DNA from: Alcaligenes faecalis
Lineage (GTDB): Bacteria; Pseudomonadota; Gammaproteobacteria; Burkholderiales; Burkholderiaceae_B
Assembly: GCF_002443155.1 (NCBI RefSeq)
Contig: NZ_CP023667.1
Location: forward strand, 2,976,001-3,040,000
Direction of reading: 5' to 3'
DNA: 64,000 nucleotides
Positions within the stretch are counted from its first letter, which is position 1. Every line of letters starts with the position of its first letter. This document shows, piece after piece, positions 36,475 through 43,484 of this stretch. The translations under genes and the position numbers were made by a program. The notes under the pieces were generated by a model, which saw only the letters and a program-made list of their open reading frames with translations, searched no databases and was not told where the DNA came from.

Positions 36475-36951
36475 ATGAGTCTTGATTCCGTCAAACAGTT
36501 TTTTAACGAACACGCTGCCGATATCCAGGTGATTGAAACCACCGAAAGCACAGCTACCGTCGTGCTGGCCGCCCAGGTCCACCAAGTTGAACCGGGGCAA
36601 ATTGCCAAAACACTTAGCTTGAAAGTGGGCGATAAAGTGGTGCTGCTGGTCGCTCGGGGCGATGCCCGTCTGGACAACAAGAAGCTGCGTACTGCCTTTG
36701 GCACGCGCGTAAAAATGCTGGATCTGGAAAGTACCGAAGCCTTGACGGGCCACCCGGTAGGCGGGGTTTGTCCCTTTGGTCTGGCCACGCCACTGGAGAT
36801 CTACTGTGACCTTTCCCTGCAGGGCTACGACACGGTCTTGCCTGCGGCAGGCTCTATCAATTCTGCAGTACGCATCACCCCACAACGCCTGGCCGAGCTG
36901 ACCAGCGCGCAATGGATTGATGTGACCCAGCCGCCTCAAGTCCAATCCTGA
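36475..36951 (+). CDS. YbaK/ProX-type aminoacyl-tRNA deacylase
   Basis: A 158-residue editing domain of the YbaK/EbsC/ProX family, which hydrolyses mischarged Cys- or Ala-tRNA(Pro). The typical pattern is seen in VLAAQVHQVEPGQIAKTLSLKVGDKVVLLVARGDARLDNKKLRTAF (with the catalytic Lys in AKTL), the GHPVGGVCPFGL loop and the C-terminal LPAAGSINSAVRITPQRLAEL. Transcribed alone, just before the sigma-54 stress island. Whether Cys or Ala is the edited amino acid is not clear from sequence. Confidence 0.85.
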   Translation: MSLDSVKQFFNEHAADIQVIETTESTATVVLAAQVHQVEPGQIAKTLSLKVGDKVVLLVARGDARLDNKKLRTAFGTRVKMLDLESTEALTGHPVGGVCPFGLATPLEIYCDLSLQGYDTVLPAAGSINSAVRITPQRLAELTSAQWIDVTQPPQVQS

Positions 36952-37135
36952 ACAAGCACTGTTATCGGGTCAGATTTTGACCTGCTTGCCTGTGTCTCCC
37001 AGGCACAGGCAAGCCTGCCCATGCCCGACTGGTAAACAGATGTGTAAGTTGAATACGTACATGACCAGGCGACAAAAAACACCACAAGAGCCCAAGGCAT
37101 AGGGACGCGGCCACACGGTATTTTCAGCAGAGAAG

Positions 37136-37150
37136 CGGGCTCGTACTTGC
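37136..37150 (+). promoter_or_regulatory. Weak sigma-54-like promoter before the activator gene
   Basis: CGGGCT-CGTAC-TTGC has GG and GC separated by 10 bases and TTGC intact, 86 bases before the activator start. The -24 half is poorer than in the other five island promoters, so this one is tentative. Confidence 0.35.
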
Positions 37151-37235
37151 CATATCTGGTAACGAATGCCCTTTCTATCCTGATTAGGATAAGACATCGG
37201 ATTTCAAATTAACTTTGTTTATCCCAGAGGAAAAA

Positions 37236-38333
37236 ATGCCCCACCTATTATTGCTGGAGACAGATTCAGCTTTTATAAGCCTTTTTTTGGCACTGGCGCG
37301 GCAGATGAACTTTTCCGCCATCGCTGCAAATACGCCAGAAGATGTTCTGATCCGCTATCACCAGAAAACTCCTGATGCCCTGCTGTTTGGGCCCAGTGTC
37401 AGCGCTCTGCAGGCCCAGGAGTTGAGCCGCCGCATCGGAATGGATGCGGTGGAAAGCTATACCTTGCACGCCTACAGTGGCTCGACCCAGCAAGACCAGG
37501 CGCAACTGCGTACCTTGCTGGAGCAATTAAAAGCCAAGTACCAAAACGGCAGCTGTGCTTTCCAAGCCGAGCAGCATCATGACTTCGGCGAGTTTGTAGG
37601 CTGTTCCGCCCCCATGAAAAAACTCTATGAAAAGATCAGCAAAGTGGCCAGCACCGATCTGCCCGTGCTACTGATTGGCGAGAGTGGCACCGGCAAGGAA
37701 CTGGCGGCCCGGGCCATTCACCGCTGCAGCGCTCGCAAGGAACAGGCGTATGTACCCATCAACTGTTCAGCCATTTCAGAGCAGTTGATCGAAAGCGAGC
37801 TGTTCGGCCACGAAAAAGGCAGTTTTACCGGAGCCGAACGTAATCGGCAGGGCTACTTTGAACTGGCTGACCAGGGCACGCTGTTCCTGGACGAAATCAC
37901 CGAAATGCCCATAGACGCCCAAACCAAGCTGCTGCGCGCATTGGAAAATGGCGAATACATGAAGGTAGGTGGCGACAAGTTGATCAAACATGATGCCCGC
38001 ATCATCGCTGCGACCAATCGCCCGCCCATGCGCGCTATTGAGGACAAGAAACTGCGCGAAGATCTGTATTACCGCCTGGGGGTCTTTCCGATTCAAATCC
38101 CCCCCCTGCGTGAACGCGGCGACGATGCCGTCCTGATCGCCCAGCACTTGGTAGAACAGCTGAATCAGGAGCATCAGCAGAACCGCTCACTGAGCCTGGC
38201 CAGCATGAAGGAGATCGAGCGCTATCACTGGCCGGGCAATATACGCCAGCTACGCAATGCGGTACTGCGCAGCTATGTAATGAGCAACAGCGATCAAGTG
38301 GAAATCAATATGGAGGCCGACCCCATGGAATAA
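37236..38333 (+). CDS. Sigma-54 activator lacking a DNA-binding domain
   Basis: A 365-residue bacterial enhancer-binding-type protein. Residues 1 to about 100 resemble a receiver ([10 protein letters not shown]) but the phospho-acceptor position has no Asp ([10 protein letters not shown]), so it looks like a pseudo-receiver. The AAA+ domain is complete: Walker A GESGTGKE 148-155, sigma-54 loop GSFTGA 195-200 (usual GAFTGA with Ala to Ser), Walker B TLFLDE 215-220, REDLYYRL 274-281 and sensor [12 protein letters not shown] 334-343. The protein ends about 22 residues later, without the Fis-type helix-turn-helix. GAGG precedes the ATG. It may activate promoters from solution, probably with the sigma-54 paralogue encoded 0.8 kb away. 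Confidence 0.85.
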   Translation: MPHLLLLETDSAFISLFLALARQMNFSAIAANTPEDVLIRYHQKTPDALLFGPSVSALQAQELSRRIGMDAVESYTLHAYSGSTQQDQAQLRTLLEQLKAKYQNGSCAFQAEQHHDFGEFVGCSAPMKKLYEKISKVASTDLPVLLIGESGTGKELAARAIHRCSARKEQAYVPINCSAISEQLIESELFGHEKGSFTGAERNRQGYFELADQGTLFLDEITEMPIDAQTKLLRALENGEYMKVGGDKLIKHDARIIAATNRPPMRAIEDKKLREDLYYRLGVFPIQIPPLRERGDDAVLIAQHLVEQLNQEHQQNRSLSLASMKEIERYHWPGNIRQLRNAVLRSYVMSNSDQVEINMEADPME

Positions 38334-38373
38334 ATGCTTGCCCAGTGTGGAACTGAGCAAGCTTGGCAAAAGC

Positions 38374-38910
38374 TTACTGGGCAACGGCAGGCTTCATGGA
38401 GTCTGCCAGCGCATGAGCATGTCGCAAGTGCTGCTGCAGCATGGGCAAAGCGTCCTGGGCAAAACCCATGACCTCCTTGTCTTTGCCGTCCTTGATGTAG
38501 TCCTCAAAGAGCTTGATGGTGTCCTCATGTGCTTTGACCGCCGCTTCGTTGGCATAGTCCGCATCAAACTGTTCACCCTCCGCGCCCTCCAGCATGGAAA
38601 TCTTGCCACGCTGCATCAGGCTGGGCTCCGTGGGCAACTCCACCTTGCGTGCCTGTGCCAGCGTCTGCAGTTCCTGGGCCAGTTGCTCGTGCTCATCAAT
38701 CATCATTTGCGCAAACTCGACCACGCGCTGGTTCTTGCTGCGCTCCAGAGCCAGCTTGGCGGCCGCCACCTCAAAATGACCCGATTTCGCTGCATCTCTC
38801 ATAAACCCTTTATCTGGAGAAAACAGCTCAATGGCAGCAGCACTACGAACACTCAAGCCCAATACCAGGCCCGCCGCCACTGCCAAACACATCAGATGTC
38901 TTACTCGCAT
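38374..38910 (-). CDS. DUF4142 exported protein
   Basis: A 178-residue protein with a signal peptide (about residues 1-26, ending AAAIE) and a ferritin-like four-helix DUF4142 domain: KGFMRDAAKSGHFEVAAAKLALERSKNQRVVEFAQMMIDEHEQLAQEL, then KAHEDTIKLFEDYIKDGKDKEVMGFAQDALPMLQQHL. Family members are common in stress gene clusters, function unknown. GGAGG precedes the ATG. It converges on the activator gene and its promoter region holds a minus-strand sigma-54-like element (39005-39019) facing away from rpoN2, which ties it to the island. Confidence 0.82.
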   Translation of the reverse strand: MRVRHLMCLAVAAGLVLGLSVRSAAAIELFSPDKGFMRDAAKSGHFEVAAAKLALERSKNQRVVEFAQMMIDEHEQLAQELQTLAQARKVELPTEPSLMQRGKISMLEGAEGEQFDADYANEAAVKAHEDTIKLFEDYIKDGKDKEVMGFAQDALPMLQQHLRHAHALADSMKPAVAQ

Positions 38911-39004
38911 CGCACACCTCCAAACACATCATTACCTGAAGCCAGGACACCCTTGCTGACCCAAAGCCTGTCTACATGACCAGCAAAGCCTTGACAGTGT
39001 CCTA

Positions 39005-39019
39005 GCAAAGACCGTACCC
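39005..39019 (-). promoter_or_regulatory. Sigma-54-like promoter of the DUF4142 gene
   Basis: On the minus strand GGGTAC-GGTCT-TTGC, followed by TAG, with GG and GC 10 bases apart. It lies 95 bases before the DUF4142 start and is back-to-back with the rpoN2 promoter. Confidence 0.65.
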
Positions 39020-39038
39020 GCTCCACAGGCTTAGGGTC

Positions 39039-39053
39039 GGGAACAGAACTTGC
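39039..39053 (+). promoter_or_regulatory. Sigma-54-like promoter of rpoN2
   Basis: GGGAAC-AGAAC-TTGC followed by TA, with GG and GC 10 bases apart, 90 bases before the rpoN2 start. A short inverted repeat (TGCTAT-GTAG-ATAGCA, 39051-39066) overlaps its -12 end. It implies that the sigma factor drives its own synthesis. Confidence 0.65.
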
Positions 39054-39142
39054 TATGTAGATAGCACAGAGCCCGGATCATCCAGGCACCTGTGGCCGAA
39101 GAACCATCTGTTCTTCATCACGAACAACAAGGAGACTCCACC

Positions 39143-40519
39143 ATGAAGCTGGAAATGGTTCCGCAGCTACACATGCAGCAAACTCTCTCGCAACGACTGC
39201 AACAGTCCGCGCAAATCCTGCAGCTCTCGGCGCAGGAACTGCAGACGCTGGTACAGGACAGCCTGCAAGACAATCCACTACTGGAACCCGGCCCGGAGCC
39301 CGCGCCCCCGGCTCCCGTACGGGAGGGGCTCTCCCATCCTGTCTCCAGTGAAAGCGCCCACTTTGCCGATAACTACGACACGAGCAAGGCAATCCGCAGC
39401 CGTGACGAACAGATCCTGGACCATGTACGTTTGAGTCGCGCCAGCGAGCGTTGCAAGGCCTTATGCGCCCTGATCGTGAACGCACTGGATGACAACGGTT
39501 ATCTGCGCGATCACTTTGAAAATCTGCTCCCGGCCGGCTACGAACACGTCCCCCTCGCCGAGTGGCAAGCCGCCTTGGCGCTGGTCCAGTCCCTGTCTGT
39601 TCCCGGCACAGGCGCCCACTCCTTACCCGAGGCATTGCGCTTGCAGATCCAGGCGCGTCAGTCTCTTGACCCGGTTCTGAAACAGAGACTGCTCAAGCTA
39701 GTGTCTACCGAGCTGCCCGCGCTGGCACAAGGCGAGTGGGCCCAAGTACAAAGCCGCCAGAACCTGTCGGATGCAGACTTTCATCAGGCTCTGCGCGAAC
39801 TGCAAAGCCTGGACCCCAATCCTGGCCTGGCATATCTGGAGCCGATGCGCCAGGCCATTACGCCAGACGTTCATGTCTACCGTGATGGCAAGCATTGGCG
39901 CGTGCTCGCGGACCCTCGCAGCCTGCCCCGGGTTCAGGTGCATCAGGAATATGCCGCCACCTTGGAGCAGCAGGCACGCACGCAGCAAAACCGCCCTTTG
40001 CACAGCGCCCTGACGCAGGCTCATTGGCTGGCCGAAAGCCTGGCGATGCGGCGCAGTACGGTGTGCCGCGTGGCTGAATTCATCGTCCGGCACCAGATCC
40101 TGTTTTTCGAGCTGGGCGAGCAAGGCATGCAGCCCCTGCGCATCAGCGACCTGGCCAAGGAGCTGGATCTGCATCAATCCACCATATCCAGAGCGACCGC
40201 CAACAAGTACATGAGCACTCCCTTTGGCACCTTGAGCTTCAGGCACTTTTTCTCCGGCGAGCTGGAAACTGATTTCGGTGGCAGTTGCTCCACCGCCTTG
40301 GTCAAAGAACAGATACGCCGCTTGATCGCCAAGGAACCAGACCACCAGCCTTTAAGCGATGTAGAACTGCATCAGGCACTGCGCCAGGATAGTGTGGAAC
40401 TGTCCAAACGAACCGTGACCAAGTACCGCCTGCAGCTGGGTATTCCCAATGCCCGCGAACGCCTGCAACGGGCACGCCTGCGAGCGGTCAGCGAGCAAAC
40501 TGCGCGCCCCTTTTACTGA
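39143..40519 (+). CDS. RNA polymerase sigma-54 factor, paralogue (RpoN2)
   Basis: A 458-residue sigma-54. Region I is Gln/Leu-rich (HMQQTLSQRLQQSAQILQLS, then NPLLE, residues 10-48) and serves activator response. The acidic region II is very short. The core-binding domain spans about 85-320. The helix-turn-helix is at 340-365 (LDLHQSTISRATANKYMSTP), and the RpoN box at 420-429 is SKRTVTKYR rather than the common ARRTVAKYR. AAGGAGA precedes the ATG. The gene is not in the lptB-rpoN-hpf context of the housekeeping rpoN; it sits among stress genes whose promoters have sigma-54-like elements. Most likely a second sigma-54 with a private regulon. Confidence 0.9.
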   Translation: MKLEMVPQLHMQQTLSQRLQQSAQILQLSAQELQTLVQDSLQDNPLLEPGPEPAPPAPVREGLSHPVSSESAHFADNYDTSKAIRSRDEQILDHVRLSRASERCKALCALIVNALDDNGYLRDHFENLLPAGYEHVPLAEWQAALALVQSLSVPGTGAHSLPEALRLQIQARQSLDPVLKQRLLKLVSTELPALAQGEWAQVQSRQNLSDADFHQALRELQSLDPNPGLAYLEPMRQAITPDVHVYRDGKHWRVLADPRSLPRVQVHQEYAATLEQQARTQQNRPLHSALTQAHWLAESLAMRRSTVCRVAEFIVRHQILFFELGEQGMQPLRISDLAKELDLHQSTISRATANKYMSTPFGTLSFRHFFSGELETDFGGSCSTALVKEQIRRLIAKEPDHQPLSDVELHQALRQDSVELSKRTVTKYRLQLGIPNARERLQRARLRAVSEQTARPFY

Positions 40520-40521
40520 GC

Positions 40522-40536
40522 AGGTACGCAATTTGC
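40522..40536 (+). promoter_or_regulatory. Sigma-54-like promoter of otsA
   Basis: AGGTAC-GCAAT-TTGC followed by TG, with GG and GC 10 bases apart, starting 3 bases after the rpoN2 stop and 47 bases before the otsA ATG. Transcription would begin near 40548. Confidence 0.65.
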
Positions 40537-40583
40537 TGATTCTCCAACGAAGATCCCTTAATAAAACAAAGCGAGAATCAGCA
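40534..40583 (+). promoter_or_regulatory. Inverted repeat able to mask the otsA start
   Basis: An 11-base arm at 40534-40544 (TGCTGATTCTC) is perfectly complementary to 40573-40583 (GAGAATCAGCA), which covers the ribosome site and the first base of the otsA ATG. The left arm lies before the expected sigma-54 start point, so only read-through mRNA from rpoN2 would form the stem. Confidence 0.45.
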
Positions 40584-41983
40584 TGAGCAAAATCATTGTG
40601 GTGTCCGTACGCGTGGCCAGTTCCGATCAACCTTGCACAGGCGGGCTGGCCGTCGCGGTAGATCAATTACTAAAGCGACAGCGAACCCAGGGCATCTGGC
40701 TAGGATGGAACGGCCAATGTGATTCACAGCCAGACTCGCTGCGCACAGAGGACCGGGGCAGTTATCAGGCCGTAACCTTCTCCTTTACCCAGGAGCAATA
40801 CGAGCAGTTTTACTGCGGCTACGCGAACACCTGCCTGTGGCCCGCCTTTCACTACCGTCTGGACCTGATGGACTTCCAGACTCATCATTTCCAGCAGTAC
40901 CTGGAGATCAACCGGCAAATTGCCGCGTACTTGAGCCAGATTGCTGATGAGGACGACCTGATCTGGGTACATGACTACCACCTGATGCCATTGGCCCATT
41001 TTTGCCGCGAGCAAGGCATGCAGCAGGCCATTGGGCTGTTCTTTCACACCCCCTTCCCTTGCCCGGAGATTTTGCGCTCCATTCCCCGTTACGAACAATG
41101 GCTGCCCATGCTGCGCCATTACGACCAGATCGGCGTCCAAAGCCGCAGCGACCATAGTGCGCTGATCGCCGCCCTGCAGACTCTGGCCCCACCACGCACA
41201 AGCGACCCGCAGGCCCGTGTAGTCCGCACAGACGTTTACCCCATCAGTATCGATATAGACCTGATTCAGGCCTTGGCCAAAGCCCCCTCATGGGACGATG
41301 GGAACACCCCCATCGAGCCGGTCCACGGGCCTGACACCATTATCAGCGTGGACAGACTGGACTACACCAAGGGCCTGGCCTATCGCCTGCGCATTCTGGA
41401 TACCCTGCTACGCCGTTATCCCACGTTGCATGGGCAGACAACCTACGTGCAGATTGCGCCCTCTACCCGCGGCGATATCCACGACTATCAGGTCATGCGG
41501 GAAGAACTGGAAAGTCTGGCGGGTCAGATTAACGGGCAGTTTGCCACGCCAGGATGGAGTCCGGTGGTATACATGAACCGCGCCTTTCCGGCGGGCCAGC
41601 TCATGCGCATGTTGCGCCGCGCCCGCGTCGGTTTTATTGCTCCCTTGCGTGACGGGATGAATCTGGTTGCCAAGGAATATATCGCAGCCCAGGACCCCGA
41701 CGACCCCGGAGTACTCGTTCTGTCCACCTTTACCGGCGCGGCACAATCCCTGCAGGGCGGCTACCTGCCCGTGAACCCTTATGATGCCGACGCCAGCGCA
41801 CACAGCTTGTATCAAGCCTTGAACATGTCACTGGAGGAACGACGCCGGCGCCACCAGCATTTATTGATGCAATTGCGCCGGCAAGACCTGGGACAGTGGT
41901 GCGAACAGTTCCTGCATGACCTGAGCGCTAGCTCCGGCTCGAATCAGGCACATAGTCCTCTGGCTGAGCTTCCAGCATCCTGA
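40583..41983 (+). CDS. otsA: Trehalose-6-phosphate synthase
   Basis: A 466-residue GT20 glycosyltransferase that joins UDP-glucose and glucose-6-phosphate into trehalose-6-phosphate. It shows the family motifs WPAFHYR, DLIWVHDYHLMPLAHFCRE, IGLFFHTPFPCPEILRSIPR, ISVDRLDYTKGLAYRLRI and PLRDGMNLVAKEYIAAQ (sugar-nucleotide site), with Arg/Lys/Asp in SVDRLDYTKG. It makes the osmoprotectant with otsB, which lies in the KGG operon 2.5 kb on. Its own sigma-54-like promoter lies at 40522. The 3' end overlaps the convergent mscS gene by 56 bases. Confidence 0.94.
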   Translation: MSKIIVVSVRVASSDQPCTGGLAVAVDQLLKRQRTQGIWLGWNGQCDSQPDSLRTEDRGSYQAVTFSFTQEQYEQFYCGYANTCLWPAFHYRLDLMDFQTHHFQQYLEINRQIAAYLSQIADEDDLIWVHDYHLMPLAHFCREQGMQQAIGLFFHTPFPCPEILRSIPRYEQWLPMLRHYDQIGVQSRSDHSALIAALQTLAPPRTSDPQARVVRTDVYPISIDIDLIQALAKAPSWDDGNTPIEPVHGPDTIISVDRLDYTKGLAYRLRILDTLLRRYPTLHGQTTYVQIAPSTRGDIHDYQVMREELESLAGQINGQFATPGWSPVVYMNRAFPAGQLMRMLRRARVGFIAPLRDGMNLVAKEYIAAQDPDDPGVLVLSTFTGAAQSLQGGYLPVNPYDADASAHSLYQALNMSLEERRRRHQHLLMQLRRQDLGQWCEQFLHDLSASSGSNQAHSPLAELPAS

Positions 41984-42989
41984 CTCGTACAAACGCCTCC
42001 GGTTGGTGCTGACTCAGATAGGCCACCAGGCGCTCTCTCAACAGACAGCGCAAATCGAACAAACGGCCCGAATCTGCAGCACTGACCAGGAATCGCAATT
42101 GCATACCCCACTCATTGGTATCGGTCACTTGCAAGACCTGAACGCGTCGATCCCACAGTTCAGAGGACTCACACAGGTGCTTGAATGCCGCGTTCAAGCC
42201 CTGCATTTCCACCTTGTAATCCACCCATAAAAACACCGTGCCCAACAACGAGGCACTGCGACGGGTCCAGTTCTGAAAAACGGTTTCTACAAACCATTGC
42301 AAGGGAACGATCAGACGGCGCTCGTCCCAGACACGTACCACCACATAGGTGGATGTAATTTCCTCAATCCGGCCCCACTCCCCCTCCACAATCACCACAT
42401 CATCAATACGTATGGGCTGGGTAAATGCAATCTGCAAACCGGCTATAAAGTTACCCAGCACCGGCCGGGCGGCAATACCGGCCACCAAGCCAGCGACCCC
42501 TGCTGATGCCAGCAAGCTGGTGCCCAGTTGCCGTGCGCCGGGTAGAACCATCAAAGCAAACGACAGCCCCAGCAAGACCAATAAAAAATGCACACTGCGT
42601 GCCAGGACCCGTGCCTGGGTGTAGATCTGACGCGAACGCAAATTGTCAGACACATTCAAGGGATGGCGCATCACCACAAGCTGGAACAAGGCTTCAACAG
42701 CACTCATCAGCATCCAGGTCGTGCAGATAATCAGCACGATCATGTCTCCAACAATCAGATAGGACTGCCACTTGGCCGAAATAGGTGCCAAGGGGATGCA
42801 CACGCGCAAAAACGCAGCCAGAAAAAACAGCCGTGACGGCCACCGTATTCGCTCGCTAAAAAGACGCAGAAAGTGCTCTGGCGAGGCCAGCCTTTCAATG
42901 ATCTTGCCGCCTAAAAAATGCACCAGCAGCAGTATCGCCCAGCCGCCCAGCAATAACAGCAGCCACATCCACCACGTCATTGACATCAT
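41928..42989 (-). CDS. MscS-type mechanosensitive channel
   Basis: A 353-residue channel: four or so N-terminal hydrophobic helices, then the MscS pore helix rich in Gly/Ala (SLLASAGVAGLVAGIAARPVLGNFIAGLQIAFTQPI, about residues 170-205). The beta domain follows (VVIVEGEWGRIEEITSTYVVVRVWDERRLIVPLQWFVE) and a C-terminal cytoplasmic cage domain. It releases solutes when membrane tension rises. ATG 42989 has AGGAGAG 6-8 bases upstream and is the only strong start downstream of its sigma-54-like promoter; longer starts would lie upstream of the expected transcription start. Pairs logically with trehalose synthesis as the downshock valve. Confidence 0.88.
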   Translation of the reverse strand: MMSMTWWMWLLLLLGGWAILLLVHFLGGKIIERLASPEHFLRLFSERIRWPSRLFFLAAFLRVCIPLAPISAKWQSYLIVGDMIVLIICTTWMLMSAVEALFQLVVMRHPLNVSDNLRSRQIYTQARVLARSVHFLLVLLGLSFALMVLPGARQLGTSLLASAGVAGLVAGIAARPVLGNFIAGLQIAFTQPIRIDDVVIVEGEWGRIEEITSTYVVVRVWDERRLIVPLQWFVETVFQNWTRRSASLLGTVFLWVDYKVEMQGLNAAFKHLCESSELWDRRVQVLQVTDTNEWGMQLRFLVSAADSGRLFDLRCLLRERLVAYLSQHQPEAFVRVRMLEAQPEDYVPDSSRS

Positions 42990-43023
42990 GATTGCTCTCC
43001 TGAAAAACATGTCTCCAGATACA

Positions 43024-43038
43024 GCAACTTGTGTGCCG
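43024..43038 (-). promoter_or_regulatory. Sigma-54-like promoter of mscS
   Basis: On the minus strand CGGCAC-ACAAG-TTGC, a near-consensus -24/-12 element; transcription would begin near 43012, giving a leader of about 23 bases with the AGGAG site. Back-to-back with the KGG operon promoter. Confidence 0.72.
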
Positions 43039-43058
43039 CTACCTGAGCCAAAACCGTC

Positions 43059-43073
43059 AGGCACGCTTTGTGC
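43059..43073 (+). promoter_or_regulatory. Sigma-54-like promoter of the KGG operon
   Basis: AGGCAC-GCTTT-GTGC with GG and GC 10 bases apart (one change in TTGC), 54 bases before the KGG start codon. It would drive KGG, SDR, otsB, DUF3182 and hydrolase genes as one unit. Confidence 0.6.
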
Positions 43074-43086
43074 TGGGCAAGTCATA

Positions 43087-43104
43087 ACCAATCACGTGAT
43101 TGGT
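43087..43104. promoter_or_regulatory. Perfect 18-bp palindrome in the KGG leader
   Basis: ACCAATCACGTGATTGGT reads the same on both strands. It begins near the predicted transcription start of the KGG operon. It could be a binding site for a dimeric regulator with a CACGTG core or an mRNA hairpin. Confidence 0.55.
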
Positions 43105-43126
43105 GTTCTTTCTCAAGGAGAGTTAT

Positions 43127-43399
43127 ATGACCCAGCACACAGACAAACAGGATCATAAAGATCAACGTGGCTTTGCCTCCATGGACGACAAGAAGCAGCG
43201 TGAGATCGCAGCAGAAGGCGGGCGTGCCTCGCACGAAAAAGGCACAGCGCACGAGTTCAACTCCGAAGAGGCTCGCGAAGCCGGTGCCAAGGGTGGTCGC
43301 GCCGCCCATGAAAAGGGCACGGCCCATGAGTTTGACTCCGAGGAGGCCCGCAAGGCTGGCGCCAAGGGTGGCAAGGCTACCCAGGACCAGCGACGCTAA
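43127..43399 (+). CDS. KGG-repeat stress protein
   Basis: A 90-residue, very hydrophilic protein of the stress-induced KGG family (YciG-like). It contains three tandem GG units: KKQREIAAEGGRASHEKGTAHEF, SEEAREAGAKGGRAAHEKGTAHEF and SEEARKAGAKGGKATQ; the second and third units are near-identical at DNA level. There is no hydrophobic core, so it is probably disordered or weakly folded. The ATG follows AAGGAGA by 5 bases. First gene of a five-gene operon with SDR, otsB, DUF3182 and hydrolase genes. KGG proteins are induced in general stress in enterics; molecular role unknown. Confidence 0.88.
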   Translation: MTQHTDKQDHKDQRGFASMDDKKQREIAAEGGRASHEKGTAHEFNSEEAREAGAKGGRAAHEKGTAHEFDSEEARKAGAKGGKATQDQRR

Positions 43400-43484
43400 G
43401 CCTTAGCCAAGCCCCAGGTGGACGCGACGCCCCCTCCAGGGCCGCCGCGCCCTGTTCCATTCTTTGCCTATCCAAGGAGCCGTC

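Noticed and set aside
36970..37197. 75-residue open frame on the minus strand before the activator gene
   Set aside because: It lies in the promoter region of the activator gene, has no recognisable motif and an unusual composition.
38338..38384. Inverted repeat TTGCCCAGT / ACTGGGCAA between the activator and DUF4142 genes as a terminator
   Set aside because: The loop is long and there is no T tract; it may still weaken converging transcription but cannot be called a terminator.
38944..39003. AGGACAC / GTGTCCT inverted repeat upstream of DUF4142 as an activator binding site
   Set aside because: Arms are only 7 bp and 46 bases apart, and the local activator has no DNA-binding domain.
43416..43430. 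GG-N10-GC element (AGGTGG-N5-ACGC region) before the SDR gene
   Set aside because: Only the bare GG/GC spacing fits; the AC and TTGC parts are missing, and the SDR gene lies 85 bases after the KGG gene in an obvious operon.
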